A DNA stretch of 34,433 bases from Candidatus Zhuqueibacterota bacterium (GTDB lineage Bacteria > Zhuqueibacterota > Zhuqueibacteria > Residuimicrobiales > Krinioviventaceae), in the NCBI GenBank assembly GCA_016934825.1, contig JAFGSB010000061.1, positions 1 through 34,433 on the forward strand, given 5' to 3'. This document shows, piece after piece, positions 1 to 9,436 of the stretch. The position numbers and the translations under genes were made by a program. Positions within the stretch are counted from its first letter, which is position 1. Every line of letters begins with the position of its first letter. Under the pieces are notes generated by a model. It had not been told where the DNA came from. It saw only the letters and a program-made list of their open reading frames with translations, and searched no databases.

Positions 1-286
1 ACCCGATAAAATTGAATTATTGCAGAATTATCCCAATCCATTCAACTCGAATACCAAAATTCGATACAAGTTAACCGGCAAGGGTCATGTAAAAATACAA
101 ATATTCAATATATATGGTCAACATGTAAAAACCCTATATGACAAAAAACAAAATCCGGGGATGTATTCAACCAATTGGAACGGCAAAAATGATTTCGGGG
201 AAACAGTATCTTCGGGGGTGTATTTCTGCAGGCTGGCGCTTGACGAACAGATTGTGGAAACAATCCGGCTGGTGTTTTTGAAATAA
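1..286 (+). CDS. C-terminal end of a T9SS-type secreted protein (partial)
   Basis: Only the last ~94 codons are present. The frame is open from base 2 to the TAA at 284-286, so the start lies left of the window. The visible part begins PDKIELLQNYPNPFN and continues through IRYKL, VKIQIFNIYGQHVKTL and SSGVYFCRL. This is the canonical FlgD-like Ig fold that ends many T9SS cargo proteins: the NYPNPFN opening, a G.. or N..G turn near NWNGKND, and a final YFCRL..D strand. Such domains direct outer-membrane translocation and are often cleaved. The catalytic or binding part of the protein is outside the window, so its function is unknown. An in-frame TTG at 20 could be mistaken for a start, but the NYPNPFN motif directly after it shows it is internal. 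Confidence 0.9.
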   Translation, partial: PDKIELLQNYPNPFNSNTKIRYKLTGKGHVKIQIFNIYGQHVKTLYDKKQNPGMYSTNWNGKNDFGETVSSGVYFCRLALDEQIVETIRLVFLK

Positions 287-354
287 GATGTTTAATAATC
301 ATATAACCACATGGAGGTCAATATTAATTTTATTTGCTATATTCGAAAATTTTC

Positions 355-383
355 TTGATTTTTTAAATAATACGGATTATTAT
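355..383 (+). promoter_or_regulatory. Candidate sigma-70-type promoter
   Basis: TTGATT (355-360) and TATTAT (378-383) are separated by 17 bases in the gap between the first partial gene and the secreted protein starting at 493. No hairpin terminator is obvious after the first gene, so read-through is also possible. The region is very AT-rich, which makes chance matches likely. Confidence 0.35.
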
Positions 384-492
384 TCATTTAGGGAACGCTT
401 ATTCCTTTTCTCACCAGAACGCTATGGATACACTGACAAGGGGCAGCACAGGGCGGAAAAAACAAATATTAATATTTAAAAAAAGGAATGCT

Positions 493-2169
493 ATGCAGCG
501 TGTAATAAAGTTATGTGTTATTTCGTTAATGATCTTTTTTTGTAACGCGCTTCACCCGCAGGTCTGTGCATTGCAAAATGGTATGTATCCGAACGCGGTA
601 ATGAATAAATCAGGTGAAATTATCTGCTCAGCAATTCACTGGAACGTGCCCTTTTTGCCGGTTGCGCAAAAAATAGGCTGTGACGGGAAAAGAATGTGGA
701 CGGATGACCCGAGTGGGATTTTTCTGGCGCCAAGTCATGGAGTGAATCCATATGGCTTGCATGAATACCGCCCACCGAAAATTTTACCCGCGGAAGACGG
801 GGGCGCCTATTTTGTTTTTGATTACAACTGGCTGTTAGATATTATTGGGGGTATTGAATACTTTAAAGAAAAAACATATATTCAACGGGTTTCACCGGAG
901 GGGAATTTAATGTGGGGAAATATTGGAAAACAAATTGTGAATGAAGAAATTACAAATGGTATTGGTTCATTTACTCATTTTGTTGAATACGCAAGTGACG
1001 GAAATATTTTGGTATATTATAGGTGGTATCATCATAGTAATGAGAGTGAGTTGGGGGAATCTGAAATTTACATCCAAAAAATTAATAAAGATACCGGTGA
1101 TCGTATGTGGGGTGATCATGGGAATTTTGTTAATCCTAAAATGACAAATATCATTTTAGGATCAACAGAACAGACCTATTTATTATATAACGATTATGTG
1201 CTCTGCCTGAACAAAAACGGCGAGGAATTGTGGTATAAAAAAATATTAGAAGGATTTGATTTAAATTTATATCAAAGATATGCGACAAATGATTATGGTG
1301 ATGTGATAATTTTATACCGAGAAAATGAACAGATAAGGGGTATGATGTTTAATAATAATGGAGAGTTCCTTTGGAAGAATAAAGTTATTGTGGAAAATGG
1401 GTATAAAATATTTCATAATTCTGAAATAAAAAATTGGAATAATAAAGGTTGGTTGTTTGCTACTTCTGATGTTGGAATAAATTTTGTAGATATTGCCGGG
1501 GAAAATATTAATATTAAACAATTATTATTACCGGAATCAAACGATAGACATCAAAAAATGAATATTTTTGATAATAATACATTTTATACAATGGTGACGT
1601 TGGGGCCCTTTGAACCGGATGGAGTCAATGAATTAAAAATTTATCGGGTTAACCAATACGGAGAACTGTTATGGGAGCCTGTGTCCCGTTTTATTGCCCG
1701 GGGAGTAGATTCTCAAAACAGTTTTTTACTGGGATATGATAATAATGCTTATGCAGTTTATGAAGCCACAGGCTTGTTTGATCCTCTTTGGCGACCCCGC
1801 GGCACTTTTGTGCAAAAAGTCGATATAGACGGTCAGACTGGTTATACAACATCAATAAAATCAAATACACACGTAAAAAATCAACAAATATATACTTTTA
1901 ACACACCTAATCCTTTTACCCAAAATACTATTTTCCATATAAATGGAATGAATCCGGCAAAGCCGCATTTTTTGCGGCTTAAAATTTATAACATTCTCGG
2001 AGAGGAGGTGAAAAATTATAAAGTAAATACCAGCAGTCAACATAATATTTCTGTTCAATGGAACGGTACGGACAACATGGGCCGGTCAGTATGTCCGGGC
2101 ATCTATCTTTATCAAATAATTATGGAAGGTAAAATTGCAGCGAAGGGTAAATTATTAAAGGGGAAATAA
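493..2169 (+). CDS. Secreted beta-propeller-like protein with T9SS sorting domain
   Basis: The protein has 558 residues. The ATG at 493 is chosen because AAGG lies seven bases upstream and a signal peptide follows at once (MQRVIKLCVISLMIFFCNAL). An upstream in-frame start at 424 would bury that signal. The middle contains recurring segments of the kind 'Q+V+ +G+ +W', for example YIQRVSPEGNLMW, YIQKINKDTGDRMWG and LCLNKNGEELWY. These resemble blades of secreted WD/PQQ-like beta-propellers common in FCB bacteria. The C-terminus, from about TPNPFTQNT through LKIYNILGEEV to PGIYLYQI, is a FlgD-like T9SS type A sorting domain. No catalytic residues are recognisable, so it is probably a surface or extracellular protein of unknown role. 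Its base composition is AT-rich like its left neighbour, and its stop is 2 bp from the start of the next (broken) gene, suggesting co-transcription. Confidence 0.8.
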   Translation: MQRVIKLCVISLMIFFCNALHPQVCALQNGMYPNAVMNKSGEIICSAIHWNVPFLPVAQKIGCDGKRMWTDDPSGIFLAPSHGVNPYGLHEYRPPKILPAEDGGAYFVFDYNWLLDIIGGIEYFKEKTYIQRVSPEGNLMWGNIGKQIVNEEITNGIGSFTHFVEYASDGNILVYYRWYHHSNESELGESEIYIQKINKDTGDRMWGDHGNFVNPKMTNIILGSTEQTYLLYNDYVLCLNKNGEELWYKKILEGFDLNLYQRYATNDYGDVIILYRENEQIRGMMFNNNGEFLWKNKVIVENGYKIFHNSEIKNWNNKGWLFATSDVGINFVDIAGENINIKQLLLPESNDRHQKMNIFDNNTFYTMVTLGPFEPDGVNELKIYRVNQYGELLWEPVSRFIARGVDSQNSFLLGYDNNAYAVYEATGLFDPLWRPRGTFVQKVDIDGQTGYTTSIKSNTHVKNQQIYTFNTPNPFTQNTIFHINGMNPAKPHFLRLKIYNILGEEVKNYKVNTSSQHNISVQWNGTDNMGRSVCPGIYLYQIIMEGKIAAKGKLLKGK

Positions 2170-2171
2170 AA

Positions 2172-4459
2172 TGAAAAAAATATTGGGGCTAATGTTATTT
2201 TGCTTTATTTTTAACAGTTAAAATCTATACAGTACGCAATATGATACGGGATGGTTTGAATTAAAACAACCTGACGGAACAACATTTGTATGCCGTAAAG
2301 CAGGTGATGAGTATGAATATCAATATATCACCTATAACGGTTATGCATTTAATCTAAACTTGAAAGACGGTTATTATTATTACGCCAGAGATAGCCAGGA
2401 TAAAAAATATCATCTGTCAAAGTTCAAAGTTGGTATTGATCAACCGCTTGGTTTGCAAAAAAATCTAAAAGTAAAATTAAAAGAGAGAAATGATAGTAAC
2501 CACGGAAATAACATTAAAAATACATCTTTGAACGAAAAATTAAACAAAATTGCTTCTACAACCAATTATACATTAAAAGTAGTATTATGTCAATTTGACT
2601 CCTCAGTGTATGGTGATGCTGCATATACAGCGTCTGATTTTGAAAATATGCTTAGTGGATCAAACTATTTTGGAAATAATGGATCACCTAATGATGAAGA
2701 TATCTATGGCAGCATGGATTATTATTATAGCCGAATGTCAAATAATATGGTAAGAATAAACGCTGTAGTTATGAATGATACTGAAAACGACTTTCCGGTT
2801 TGGTTGACATTACCGCATTATAAACTGGAATATCAAAATGGAACATATGATTTTTATGCTGATGCCGTAGCAGTCGCAGCAGATTCAGGTATAGATATAT
2901 CAACAAATTCAACAACAAAGGTTGTTTTTATTTACGCGGGCAACCAATATACAGGCAGTTTAAATCCTCAAGCAGAATCTGTGAATAATTGGTATCGGAT
3001 GAGCGAAAAATATGCGGGAAAGGGAGAAAATAATTATGACACAGAAGATCCACCCTCCAATCTGACCTTCAGCCATATTGGAACTCATTGTCATGAATTT
3101 GGGCATTTGTTGGGATTTGAAGATGTTTACAAAAATCCATTTCATACTTATAATTGGTGTTTAATGGGAACAGGAAATAAAAATGACAAATGCGCCAGAC
3201 CCGCGCCAATTAATCCGTTTTTCCGGGCAAATGCTAATTGGTTTTTAACTAAATCAATACCTGTTCCCAATACGGGATTAACTTTAACCTATAGTGAAAC
3301 TAATCCAGATGTTTATAAAACAGACAGTAATTATTTTAATTTTTATATTGAATATCGTAGATATCTATCCTTTAGTGAAGGTTTGCCTGGAAAAGGAGAT
3401 GGCCCTGGGGGTTTGTTTATATGGAAAGTTAAAAAAGATAATTTTAGGCAAATTGATTTTATTGAAGCTGATGGGGATACACATTATACTGCACAGGGTT
3501 ATAATAGTATATTCCCAGGTTCAGAGAATATTAGAAATGTTAATGATTTTACCACAAATTCAAATTTGAAGGATTTTATATACAAGTTTAGCGTTATTAG
3601 TGGGTGGTATGTTGATGCGATTTATAATTCAAAAGTATTTGTCCATAATATTGGCGATCCCGCTGACACTATAACAGCTATTATTGGGTGTGGAAATAAC
3701 TGGTTTGGTACTTTACCAAATGATATTACCTGGGCCGGTAATGATATTACTATTGCCGGCGATGTTACTGTGCCAGAAAACATCATACTCACAATTACTG
3801 ATAATGTGACTGTAAATTTTGAACCCGGTACGAATCTTATCATTAACGGCACATTAAACACCCAAAATGTAACATTTAGCGGAGCAGAAGGGGCAAACAT
3901 TATTTTTAATTCCAATGTTAATCTGGCAAATGGAACAAAGAATATTAGCAATGGCTCTACCATTATTTTTAATGATAATTGCACTATTGCATCTTCCGCT
4001 TCTTTAATTATTGACTCAAATTCTACCGTTGAATTTAATGCGACTACTAATGTAGTGGATGGAACATTTCAAGTTGGGGACTCTACTATTGTACAATTTG
4101 CCGACAATATTGGATTAAGTGTAAACGGTCAATTGTTAGCTAATAATTCAACTTTTACAGGTAATGACAATCCCTGGATTGTTTTTAATTCCTACTTTGA
4201 AGCAGGAGATGATTTCCATGCCAAATTTTCAAATGATTTAATTCTTATGTTTAATGATAGTACAACTTTATCAAATGGCGCTGAACTGGAATTTTTAGAT
4301 AATACAAGTCCTGGATTTTATGGTAAGACAAAATTTAAAAATGGAGCTACATGTAATTTTAGCACAAATTCAACCGTGGTTTTTTGGGATACTACAAAAT
4401 TTTTTGCTGAATCAGTAACAACATTTGGTTGCAGTTCCATAGTTGAGTTTAAAGAATAA
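2172..4459 (+). pseudogene. M6-family metalloprotease, 5' part of an interrupted gene
   Basis: The main open stretch codes an immune-inhibitor-A-type (M6) zinc protease. HEFGHLLGFEDVY (HExxHxxGxxD) is encoded near 3092-3130, followed by the downstream CLMGTG Met-turn-like segment. The preceding QPDGTTF..RKAGDEYEYQ and DGYYYYARD are the usual N-terminal M6 region. After the protease come repeated short strands (VNFEPGTNLIINGTL and similar) that look like a beta-helix. Coding similarity extends upstream to about 2222, where TAA (2219-2221) separates it from a signal peptide in the same frame (KKILGLMLFCFIFNS). The only ATG before that signal (2172) is out of frame because its A-run is one base short. 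A second TAA at 4457-4459 cuts the beta-helix, and the same frame continues to 6364. It is therefore probably a decayed gene, or carries assembly errors. If translated at all, the first usable start after the TAA is TTG 2360. Confidence 0.75.
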
Positions 4460-4465
4460 TTTAAA

Positions 4466-6364
4466 TTGTGGGGCAGTCTGGTATTTGGCGATTATTCTCA
4501 TATTACATTCTATAAAGAAGCAATTTTCGATTCTAACTCATATAAGGATTATGGCCACAATTCAACAGTAATTTATAAAGGTGTAACCGTTCATGGAGGA
4601 GACACTGATGTCCCCAGTAATTCCACAGTCTGTTATGAGGATTCCGTTATATTCATATCAGGCGCAAACTGCACCTTCCGCTCCGATGTAACGGTAACAT
4701 ATCACAAGCCCTGCGTGATCGACAGCGGCGCGGTTGTTAATTATACCCATGATGTGACCTCATTTCACAAAGGCGATTTTATTGTCCATGGCAAATTCTG
4801 GGCGGACAATTCCATCCTGGACTTTGGCGACGATTCTACCACCGCGCCCGGGGTCGTGTTTGAGGGGGAAGGCGCATCCCTGTCCCGCATAACCGACAGC
4901 ATGATTAAGGACGGCGTGGACGGCTTTACCATCACCAACGCCAGTCCCTTGATCAAAACCAGCGAGGTGTTAAACGTAACAAAACGGGGGTTCAACATTT
5001 CCGGCATCGATGCGGAGCCGGAGGTCCGGAAATGTTACGTGCATAACTGCGGCACGTATCCCGTGCAGGTGCTGTACGAGGCGGACCCCGTGGTTGTGGA
5101 CAGCCGGTTGTACGGCGGTTCGAAAACGGCGGCGCGCATCTGGGGCGCAGACGGCGAATACAGCCGCAACGAGTTCCGTTCCGAGCAGGGTTCGGGCGCA
5201 TTTCTATTTTCTTCGTCGGCCAATCCCAGGTTTTACAGTTTCGCGGATTCCGGCGGTAACGTGTTCGATATGGACAATATCGGCGCACACGGCGTATTCA
5301 TCGGCGGCGGGTTCCCGGAATTCGGGCACAATTCTTATTACAACGGCTACAACAGCTTTCAGAACAAGGGGGGAAAATATTATTTTTACAACGACACGCC
5401 CGGAACCATCCTCGCCGAGCTAAACTGGTGGCCGGACGGCACCTCGTTTTATAACGCCGACGGCGGCAGTATTGATTTCCAACCCCGGTTACTGGAAGAA
5501 CCGCCTTCCGGGCCGCTCGCGAAAACGGCGGTTTCTCCCTACTCGACCGGGTTTGAAAAGTTCAGGGAAAAAGATTATGAAAACGCCATGACAGAGTTGA
5601 AAGAGGCGATAAAACAGGACAAAAATTCATTAGGGGCCGACAAGGCGGTTTTTCAGCTTGCAAAGTCCGCGCGCAAGATCGGCAGACTTGCCGAACTGGA
5701 ACCGTTACTGGTGGAACTGCAAAAAGAAACCGATCCGCAGGTTCAGTACCACAGCCGGAACTGGTTATGCTATTTATACGCCAGTCAGAATAAAATGAAC
5801 AAGGCTGAAAAGCTGGCCTCCGAAGCTCCGGCCGGTTCATCGCTGGAACGCACCTTACTGTTGGATATATGCTCCTATTACGCCGCATGGAAAGACACGG
5901 ACAATGCCGTGCGTATCGCGGACATTCTGAAATCCCGGCACAGCGATGAAGCGCTGGAAATGGAACTGGAGGCGGCTTTGGAAGGATATGTGGATTTCCA
6001 GCAAGTCAGGGGACATACCAAAATAAAACGTCCCGTTATAGATCCGGCCCTGGAGCCGGAACCGGAAGTCGCAGTAGAAGCGGACACGGTGCAGTTCAAG
6101 ACCGGTATTTTCCCCAATCCGTTCAATGCGTCCACGACGGTTCATTTCAATCTAAAAGACGAGGGACATGTCAGTATTGTTGTCTATGACCTTTTGGGTC
6201 GCAAAGTGAAAACGCTGGTTGAAGAAAACCGGTCAACAGGGGCGCACCGGGTGATCTGGGACGGCCGGGACGAGTCGGGAATGACGGCCTCATCGGGAAT
6301 TTACTTTGTGAGAATACAAACAAGAGAGACCGCGCGGACGTTCAAGATATCATATTTGAAATAG
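4466..6364 (+). pseudogene. Beta-helix/TPR/T9SS-domain 3' part of the interrupted metalloprotease gene
   Basis: This stretch is in the same frame as the preceding protease part and is separated from it by a single TAA (4457-4459), so it reads as the continuation of one ~1,400-residue protein. In order it holds the rest of the strand repeats; a right-handed beta-helix-like region (VRKCYVHNCGTYPVQVL, VVDSRLYGG); an alpha-helical TPR-like region (FEKFREKDYENAMTELKEAI and following); and a FlgD-like T9SS domain (FPNPFNAS, VYDLLGRKVKTL, SSGIYFVRI). No ribosome-binding site precedes 4466 (TTG), which argues against independent translation. From about base 4660 the DNA becomes strikingly GC-rich: by hand count 63% in 5041-5100 against 38% in 4021-4080. 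This points to a mosaic gene. The downstream hairpin terminator fits the end of a + strand unit. Confidence 0.7.
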
Positions 6365-6420
6365 GGATTTCAATTTACCGGTTGTAAATTGTTTGATTTT
6401 AAAATTTAAGTAATTTGACC

Positions 6421-6458
6421 AAACCACGCAGGATTTCAAATCCTGCGTGGTTTTTTCC
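6421..6458 (+). terminator. Intrinsic terminator after the T9SS protein block
   Basis: CCACGCAGGAT (6424-6434) pairs perfectly with ATCCTGCGTGG (6440-6450), with further A/T pairs on both sides, and six T residues follow (6451-6456). It closes the + strand unit ending at 6364. The convergent minus-strand gene ends at 6492, so the hairpin may also serve that side, though the T-run there is only three to four bases. Confidence 0.85.
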
Positions 6459-6491
6459 TATAGAGGTTTTTTCAATTTTAAGGTTTGAATA

Positions 6492-7391
6492 TCAGCTTAA
6501 ATATTTGTTCATGTTATTGATCGCTTCGTCGATCTCTTGGGGGGATTTGAAGCCGATAATGACCGAGTCTACGCAATCCAGTCCCATGACAAATTTTATG
6601 GACTCTTCGCGCACCCTCGGATCGGTAAAATTACCCTCACCGATGAGTTTCATGCCGATGATTCCCTTGCCGGCGTCGTGCATCTTTTTAATATTGCCTA
6701 CCACTCCGTTGACGTCCACTTCCCGGCCGCGTATTCTGTCCATATTGCTGCCGTTATGATTGATGCGCACCAGCCGGACATCTCCCCAGTTCAACGTTGA
6801 CGTCGCGGCCAGCGGTTCGAGTCCGTGTATGGACACGCCGCGCGCTTTAATAATCTGCTTTTCTCTGGCTTCATCCAGCAGGTCCATCAGATACTTTTGC
6901 GTATCAACCCAGTCGGCGTTCATCACACAGTGGATGAGAAACGTGTCAAAATAATCGGTTCCTGCTTCCGTACGGAAACGGTCGATTTCTTTCATGGGAT
7001 CGTCATATTTGTTCCAAAAGATTTTACTCTGGAGCTGGAATTTCTCCCGGTCAACGCCTTTTAATGCGGTCCGCAGCATTTCGTGCATTTCGTTGTAACT
7101 GTCGGCCGTATCAAAAAATGTGACGCCGCGGTCTATGGCATAGCGGACAAGACTGGTAAATTTTTCCTGGCCCAGATCACGCTGGATTTTGCCGGAAATC
7201 GTTCCGGTACCCATTCCCAGACGGGACACCCGTATTCCGGATTGCCCCAAAACCACCTGATCAGAGGCACGGCGTCTGGGTTTGCCTGCCCCGGCGCTTA
7301 ATATCCCTGGTAAACCCGCAATTCCAGCGGCCGTACCGGCTGAAATTTTCAAAAAATCTCTTCTTGAAAGTTTATCGTTCGGCCTTGACAT
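6492..7391 (-). CDS. Tat-exported aldo/keto reductase
   Basis: The protein has 299 residues. A twin-arginine signal (SRRDFLK, R10-R11) and a hydrophobic stretch to about residue 33 predict export of a folded enzyme. An aldo/keto reductase TIM barrel follows. The AKR catalytic tetrad is visible as D94 and Y99 (FFDTADSY), K123 (QSK) and H154 (FLIH). This family reduces or oxidises carbonyl/alcohol groups with NADPH, and Tat export would load the cofactor in the cytoplasm. Substrate is unknown. GAGG sits about 8 bases before the ATG. It lies downstream of djlA on the same strand with a 138-base gap, so co-transcription is possible but not required. A second, clearly different Tat AKR occurs at 15201-16154. 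Confidence 0.9.
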   Translation of the reverse strand: MSRPNDKLSRRDFLKISAGTAAGIAGLPGILSAGAGKPRRRASDQVVLGQSGIRVSRLGMGTGTISGKIQRDLGQEKFTSLVRYAIDRGVTFFDTADSYNEMHEMLRTALKGVDREKFQLQSKIFWNKYDDPMKEIDRFRTEAGTDYFDTFLIHCVMNADWVDTQKYLMDLLDEAREKQIIKARGVSIHGLEPLAATSTLNWGDVRLVRINHNGSNMDRIRGREVDVNGVVGNIKKMHDAGKGIIGMKLIGEGNFTDPRVREESIKFVMGLDCVDSVIIGFKSPQEIDEAINNMNKYLS

Positions 7392-7529
7392 AATCTACCT
7401 CATTCATTTAATACTGAAATATTTGGTTACGATTTATCTCTGTAGAGCTGCCTGCTGTACCCGGTTTTGATGACCGGTCCGTTTAAATTATATTTAAAAG
7501 TTTTTGATTACCTGGGCAACAGACAACTT

Positions 7530-8282
7530 TTATGCAGCCTGTCTTTCTTTCATCACTTTTTCATACGCTTCGTGGATTTCCTGGAATTTTTTATTTGCGA
7601 ATTTGGTAAATTCTTCCGGCAGTCCTTTGGCGATCACCCTGTCCGGGTGATATTCCATAACCAGTTTCCGGTATTTCTTTTTTATTTCATCGTCGCTGTC
7701 GCTTTTATCGGCGCCGAGGACGGCATAATATTTATCGTTATTTTTAATGTAAACGGCTTTGAGGCGTTCATATTCATTTTGATCTATATAAAAAATAACG
7801 GCGGCGCGGCGGATCATTTTCTCTTCATTGGGATGAAAAGTACCGTCGGCTGTTGCGATTTTGATCAGTAATTCCAGCATAGAGATCAGCATTTGATGAT
7901 CCTGCCGGAACAGTTCATAAAACTGCTGTGCAAAAACATCAAATGGTTCTTTGGAATTACGCGCGACGTTGAATATTTTGATTGCCATATCGCGGGCGTC
8001 GTTATCCAGCCGTAATTGATTACGAATAAAGTTGTCGACCGTATCAATTTCTTCTTTCGTTACCCTGCCGTCGGCGCGGGCAAGTTTTGCTGCCATCGAA
8101 AAGGCGGAAACAAAAAATACCGCCTGGCTGCGTTCCTGCGGCGAAAAGACTTGTTTAAATCCCCCCGAAGATTGACCGTTCTTGTCAAACTGATGTCCGA
8201 TCACAGTACCGAATATCGCACCGATCGGCCCGCCGACGAAAAATCCGATTGAACCGCCGACCGCTTTCCCCAACCAACCCAT
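7530..8282 (-). CDS. djlA: DjlA-like membrane-anchored J-domain co-chaperone
   Basis: The protein has 250 residues. The ATG at 8282 is preferred over the longer frame because AGGAG precedes it by about seven bases and the resulting N-terminus ([10 protein letters not shown]) matches the DjlA plan. That plan is one glycine-rich membrane segment (residues ~3-30, ending IGHQFDK), a central TerB-like all-helical domain (~50-170, with [11 protein letters not shown] and [11 protein letters not shown]), and a C-terminal J-domain (~184-245) with the diagnostic HPD at 212-214. J-domains stimulate DnaK ATPase, and DjlA proteins present it on the cytoplasmic side of the inner membrane. Its leader contains one of three copies of a GTGTCCG inverted repeat. 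Confidence 0.88.
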   Translation of the reverse strand: MGWLGKAVGGSIGFFVGGPIGAIFGTVIGHQFDKNGQSSGGFKQVFSPQERSQAVFFVSAFSMAAKLARADGRVTKEEIDTVDNFIRNQLRLDNDARDMAIKIFNVARNSKEPFDVFAQQFYELFRQDHQMLISMLELLIKIATADGTFHPNEEKMIRRAAVIFYIDQNEYERLKAVYIKNNDKYYAVLGADKSDSDDEIKKKYRKLVMEYHPDRVIAKGLPEEFTKFANKKFQEIHEAYEKVMKERQAA

Positions 8283-8320
8283 TTTTTTCTCCTTTTGATA
8301 GAAACTATTATATTTAATTA

Positions 8321-8401
8321 CCGGTGTCCGGTATTCGGAAACCAACTGTAACGGCTTACATATCTATAATGTAAAGAGGACTCTCCGGATTTATCCGGAC
8401 A
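8321..8401. repeat. GTGTCCG inverted-repeat element, copy 1
   Basis: CCGGTGTCCGG (8321-8331) and CCGGACAC (8394-8401) form a widely spaced inverted repeat upstream of djlA. Inside it TCCGGATTTATCCGGA can also fold. The same half-sites recur at 9033-9057 and 16301-16339. Confidence 0.5.
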
Positions 8402-8462
8402 CGAGTGTTATCAAAATTAAAAAGAAATTATATGAAAACCGGGATTTATTCAAGTATTTTTT

Positions 8463-9002
8463 TTATTCCGGTTTAATAAAAGCGGCAAGTACTAAACCGC
8501 TGACAACATAAACAGTAAAGTCATATAAAAACTGGATGATGGTCCATGTAGCCGCATGATACCACCAAATAGCGCTGCTCATATGCGTATAAAACGCGGC
8601 CACAAAACCGATTAACGCGACAAATCCAATCCGCCTGTTATAACGATTCAGTTTATTTAACGCGATCTTTAATAATAATGCGATTATCAGGGCTGTAAAT
8701 ATATTCAAAAGTAAACCAAGCACAATGGAAGGGGCCATATTGTCCGACCTGCCCTCACGGATAAAATGGATAAGAGCGACAGGGCCCTGTTCCATTAATT
8801 TCATCGATTCCTCGTTGTTGCCGGTATTGGGCACATAATATGTCCCGGATTCCCGCATATTGTCCAGAAGCGCCTGCCTCAATGCGCTATCGTCCTCTTG
8901 TGTTTTAAAAGTGTTTGCCGTTATAGGACCCATCCAGTAAAATGCGCCCCAAAAAAATGAGGTCAGACCCGCCAGAATGACACCAAGTATAAATTTTTTC
9001 AT
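8463..9002 (-). CDS. Small membrane protein of unknown function
   Basis: The protein has 179 residues. The start at 9002 (MKKFILGVILAG) is chosen because AGGA lies about 8 bases upstream; an ATG four codons earlier (9014) overlaps that site. Four membrane segments are visible: ~5-25, ~95-115, ~125-145 and ~155-175. A periplasmic loop with polar stretches (DDSALRQALLDNM, GTYYVPN) separates the first from the rest. I know similar short proteins ('MKK..LG...FFWG...M...', followed by a loop containing GxYxxP) from many FCB and proteobacterial genomes, but no function is established that I can name. It lies upstream of djlA on the same strand, with repeat DNA between them. Confidence 0.7.
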   Translation of the reverse strand: MKKFILGVILAGLTSFFWGAFYWMGPITANTFKTQEDDSALRQALLDNMRESGTYYVPNTGNNEESMKLMEQGPVALIHFIREGRSDNMAPSIVLGLLLNIFTALIIALLLKIALNKLNRYNRRIGFVALIGFVAAFYTHMSSAIWWYHAATWTIIQFLYDFTVYVVSGLVLAAFIKPE

Positions 9003-9032
9003 GTTTTTCCTCATCAGGTATTATTTTTATTT

Positions 9033-9057
9033 CCGGTGTCCGGCTAAAATCGGACAC
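9033..9057. repeat. GTGTCCG inverted-repeat element, copy 2
   Basis: CCGGTGTCCG (9033-9042) and CGGACAC (9051-9057) are separated by eight bases. The element lies about 30 bases upstream of the ATG of the membrane protein at 8463-9002, so it would fall in its promoter or 5' leader. Confidence 0.55.
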
Positions 9058-9287
9058 GCTTTACTTGACTTTAAATTATCAAAGTTTTGAATCTTTACCA
9101 TTATAAAACTGATTATGTTATAAGCGCAGCCGCGTCGGGCAACGGTGTTTTTTTATTTGAAACAAGGGGTATTTCAAATATCAGTTATATACCTGGCTAA
9201 ACAATGAAAAAAAGTTAAAAAATCCCGGGATTATAAAATCTGTTTAAATAATTTATACTTGATTCATAGCTGTCCCTAAAGACAAGA

Positions 9288-9323
9288 AGGATGGACGAGG
9301 GTAAGGCGCCCATCCTCTTTTTT
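9288..9323 (+). terminator. Orphan terminator-like hairpin
   Basis: AGGATGG (9288-9294) pairs with CCATCCT (9310-9316), followed by C and a run of seven T. The shape is that of a + strand intrinsic terminator, although the nearest + strand gene to the left ends at 6364. Confidence 0.5.
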
Positions 9324-9436
9324 GTACATAAAGTAAAGGGTACAAAAACCTAAACGTATTATTGTTAAATTTGTTCCCGTTTCAGAGCAATATTTAATTG
9401 TTTTTTAATTATTTATTGTTCATATTTTTTTCAAAC

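Larger units (their letters stand above)
9003..9436. other. Gene-free region with several hairpins
   Basis: No credible gene is visible. In order it holds the second GTGTCCG inverted repeat (9033-9057); a nine-base hairpin TATTTGAAA/TTTCAAATA (9154-9162 with 9172-9180); the palindrome AATCCCGGGATT (9221-9232); a small TGTC/GACA hairpin (9272-9275 with 9281-9284 approximately); and a terminator-like hairpin at 9288-9323. No + strand gene precedes that terminator, so a small RNA transcribed rightward is possible but unproven. The remaining bases to 9436 are AT-rich without a recognisable signal. Confidence 0.4.

Noticed and set aside
288-479. A 63-codon + strand frame between the first two genes
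   Set aside because: No family resemblance and atypical, AT-driven composition; it overlaps the promoter candidate and the leader of the gene at 493.
2219-4459. Recoding of TAA as a sense codon
   Set aside because: TAA ends many intact genes in the window (for example 286, 2169, 32317), so general recoding is excluded. Only local read-through, gene decay or sequence error remains.
4992-5423. Arg-rich frames on both strands in the GC-rich part of the interrupted gene
   Set aside because: They are shadows of GC-rich coding DNA. The frame continuing to the T9SS domain is clearly the real one.
8268-8280. CCCCAACCAACCC matching the complement of the CRISPR repeat's GGTTGGTTGG, as a possible tracrRNA anti-repeat
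   Set aside because: It lies inside the djlA start (codons for GWLG), matches only about 10 bases, and has no terminator or promoter arrangement of a tracrRNA.
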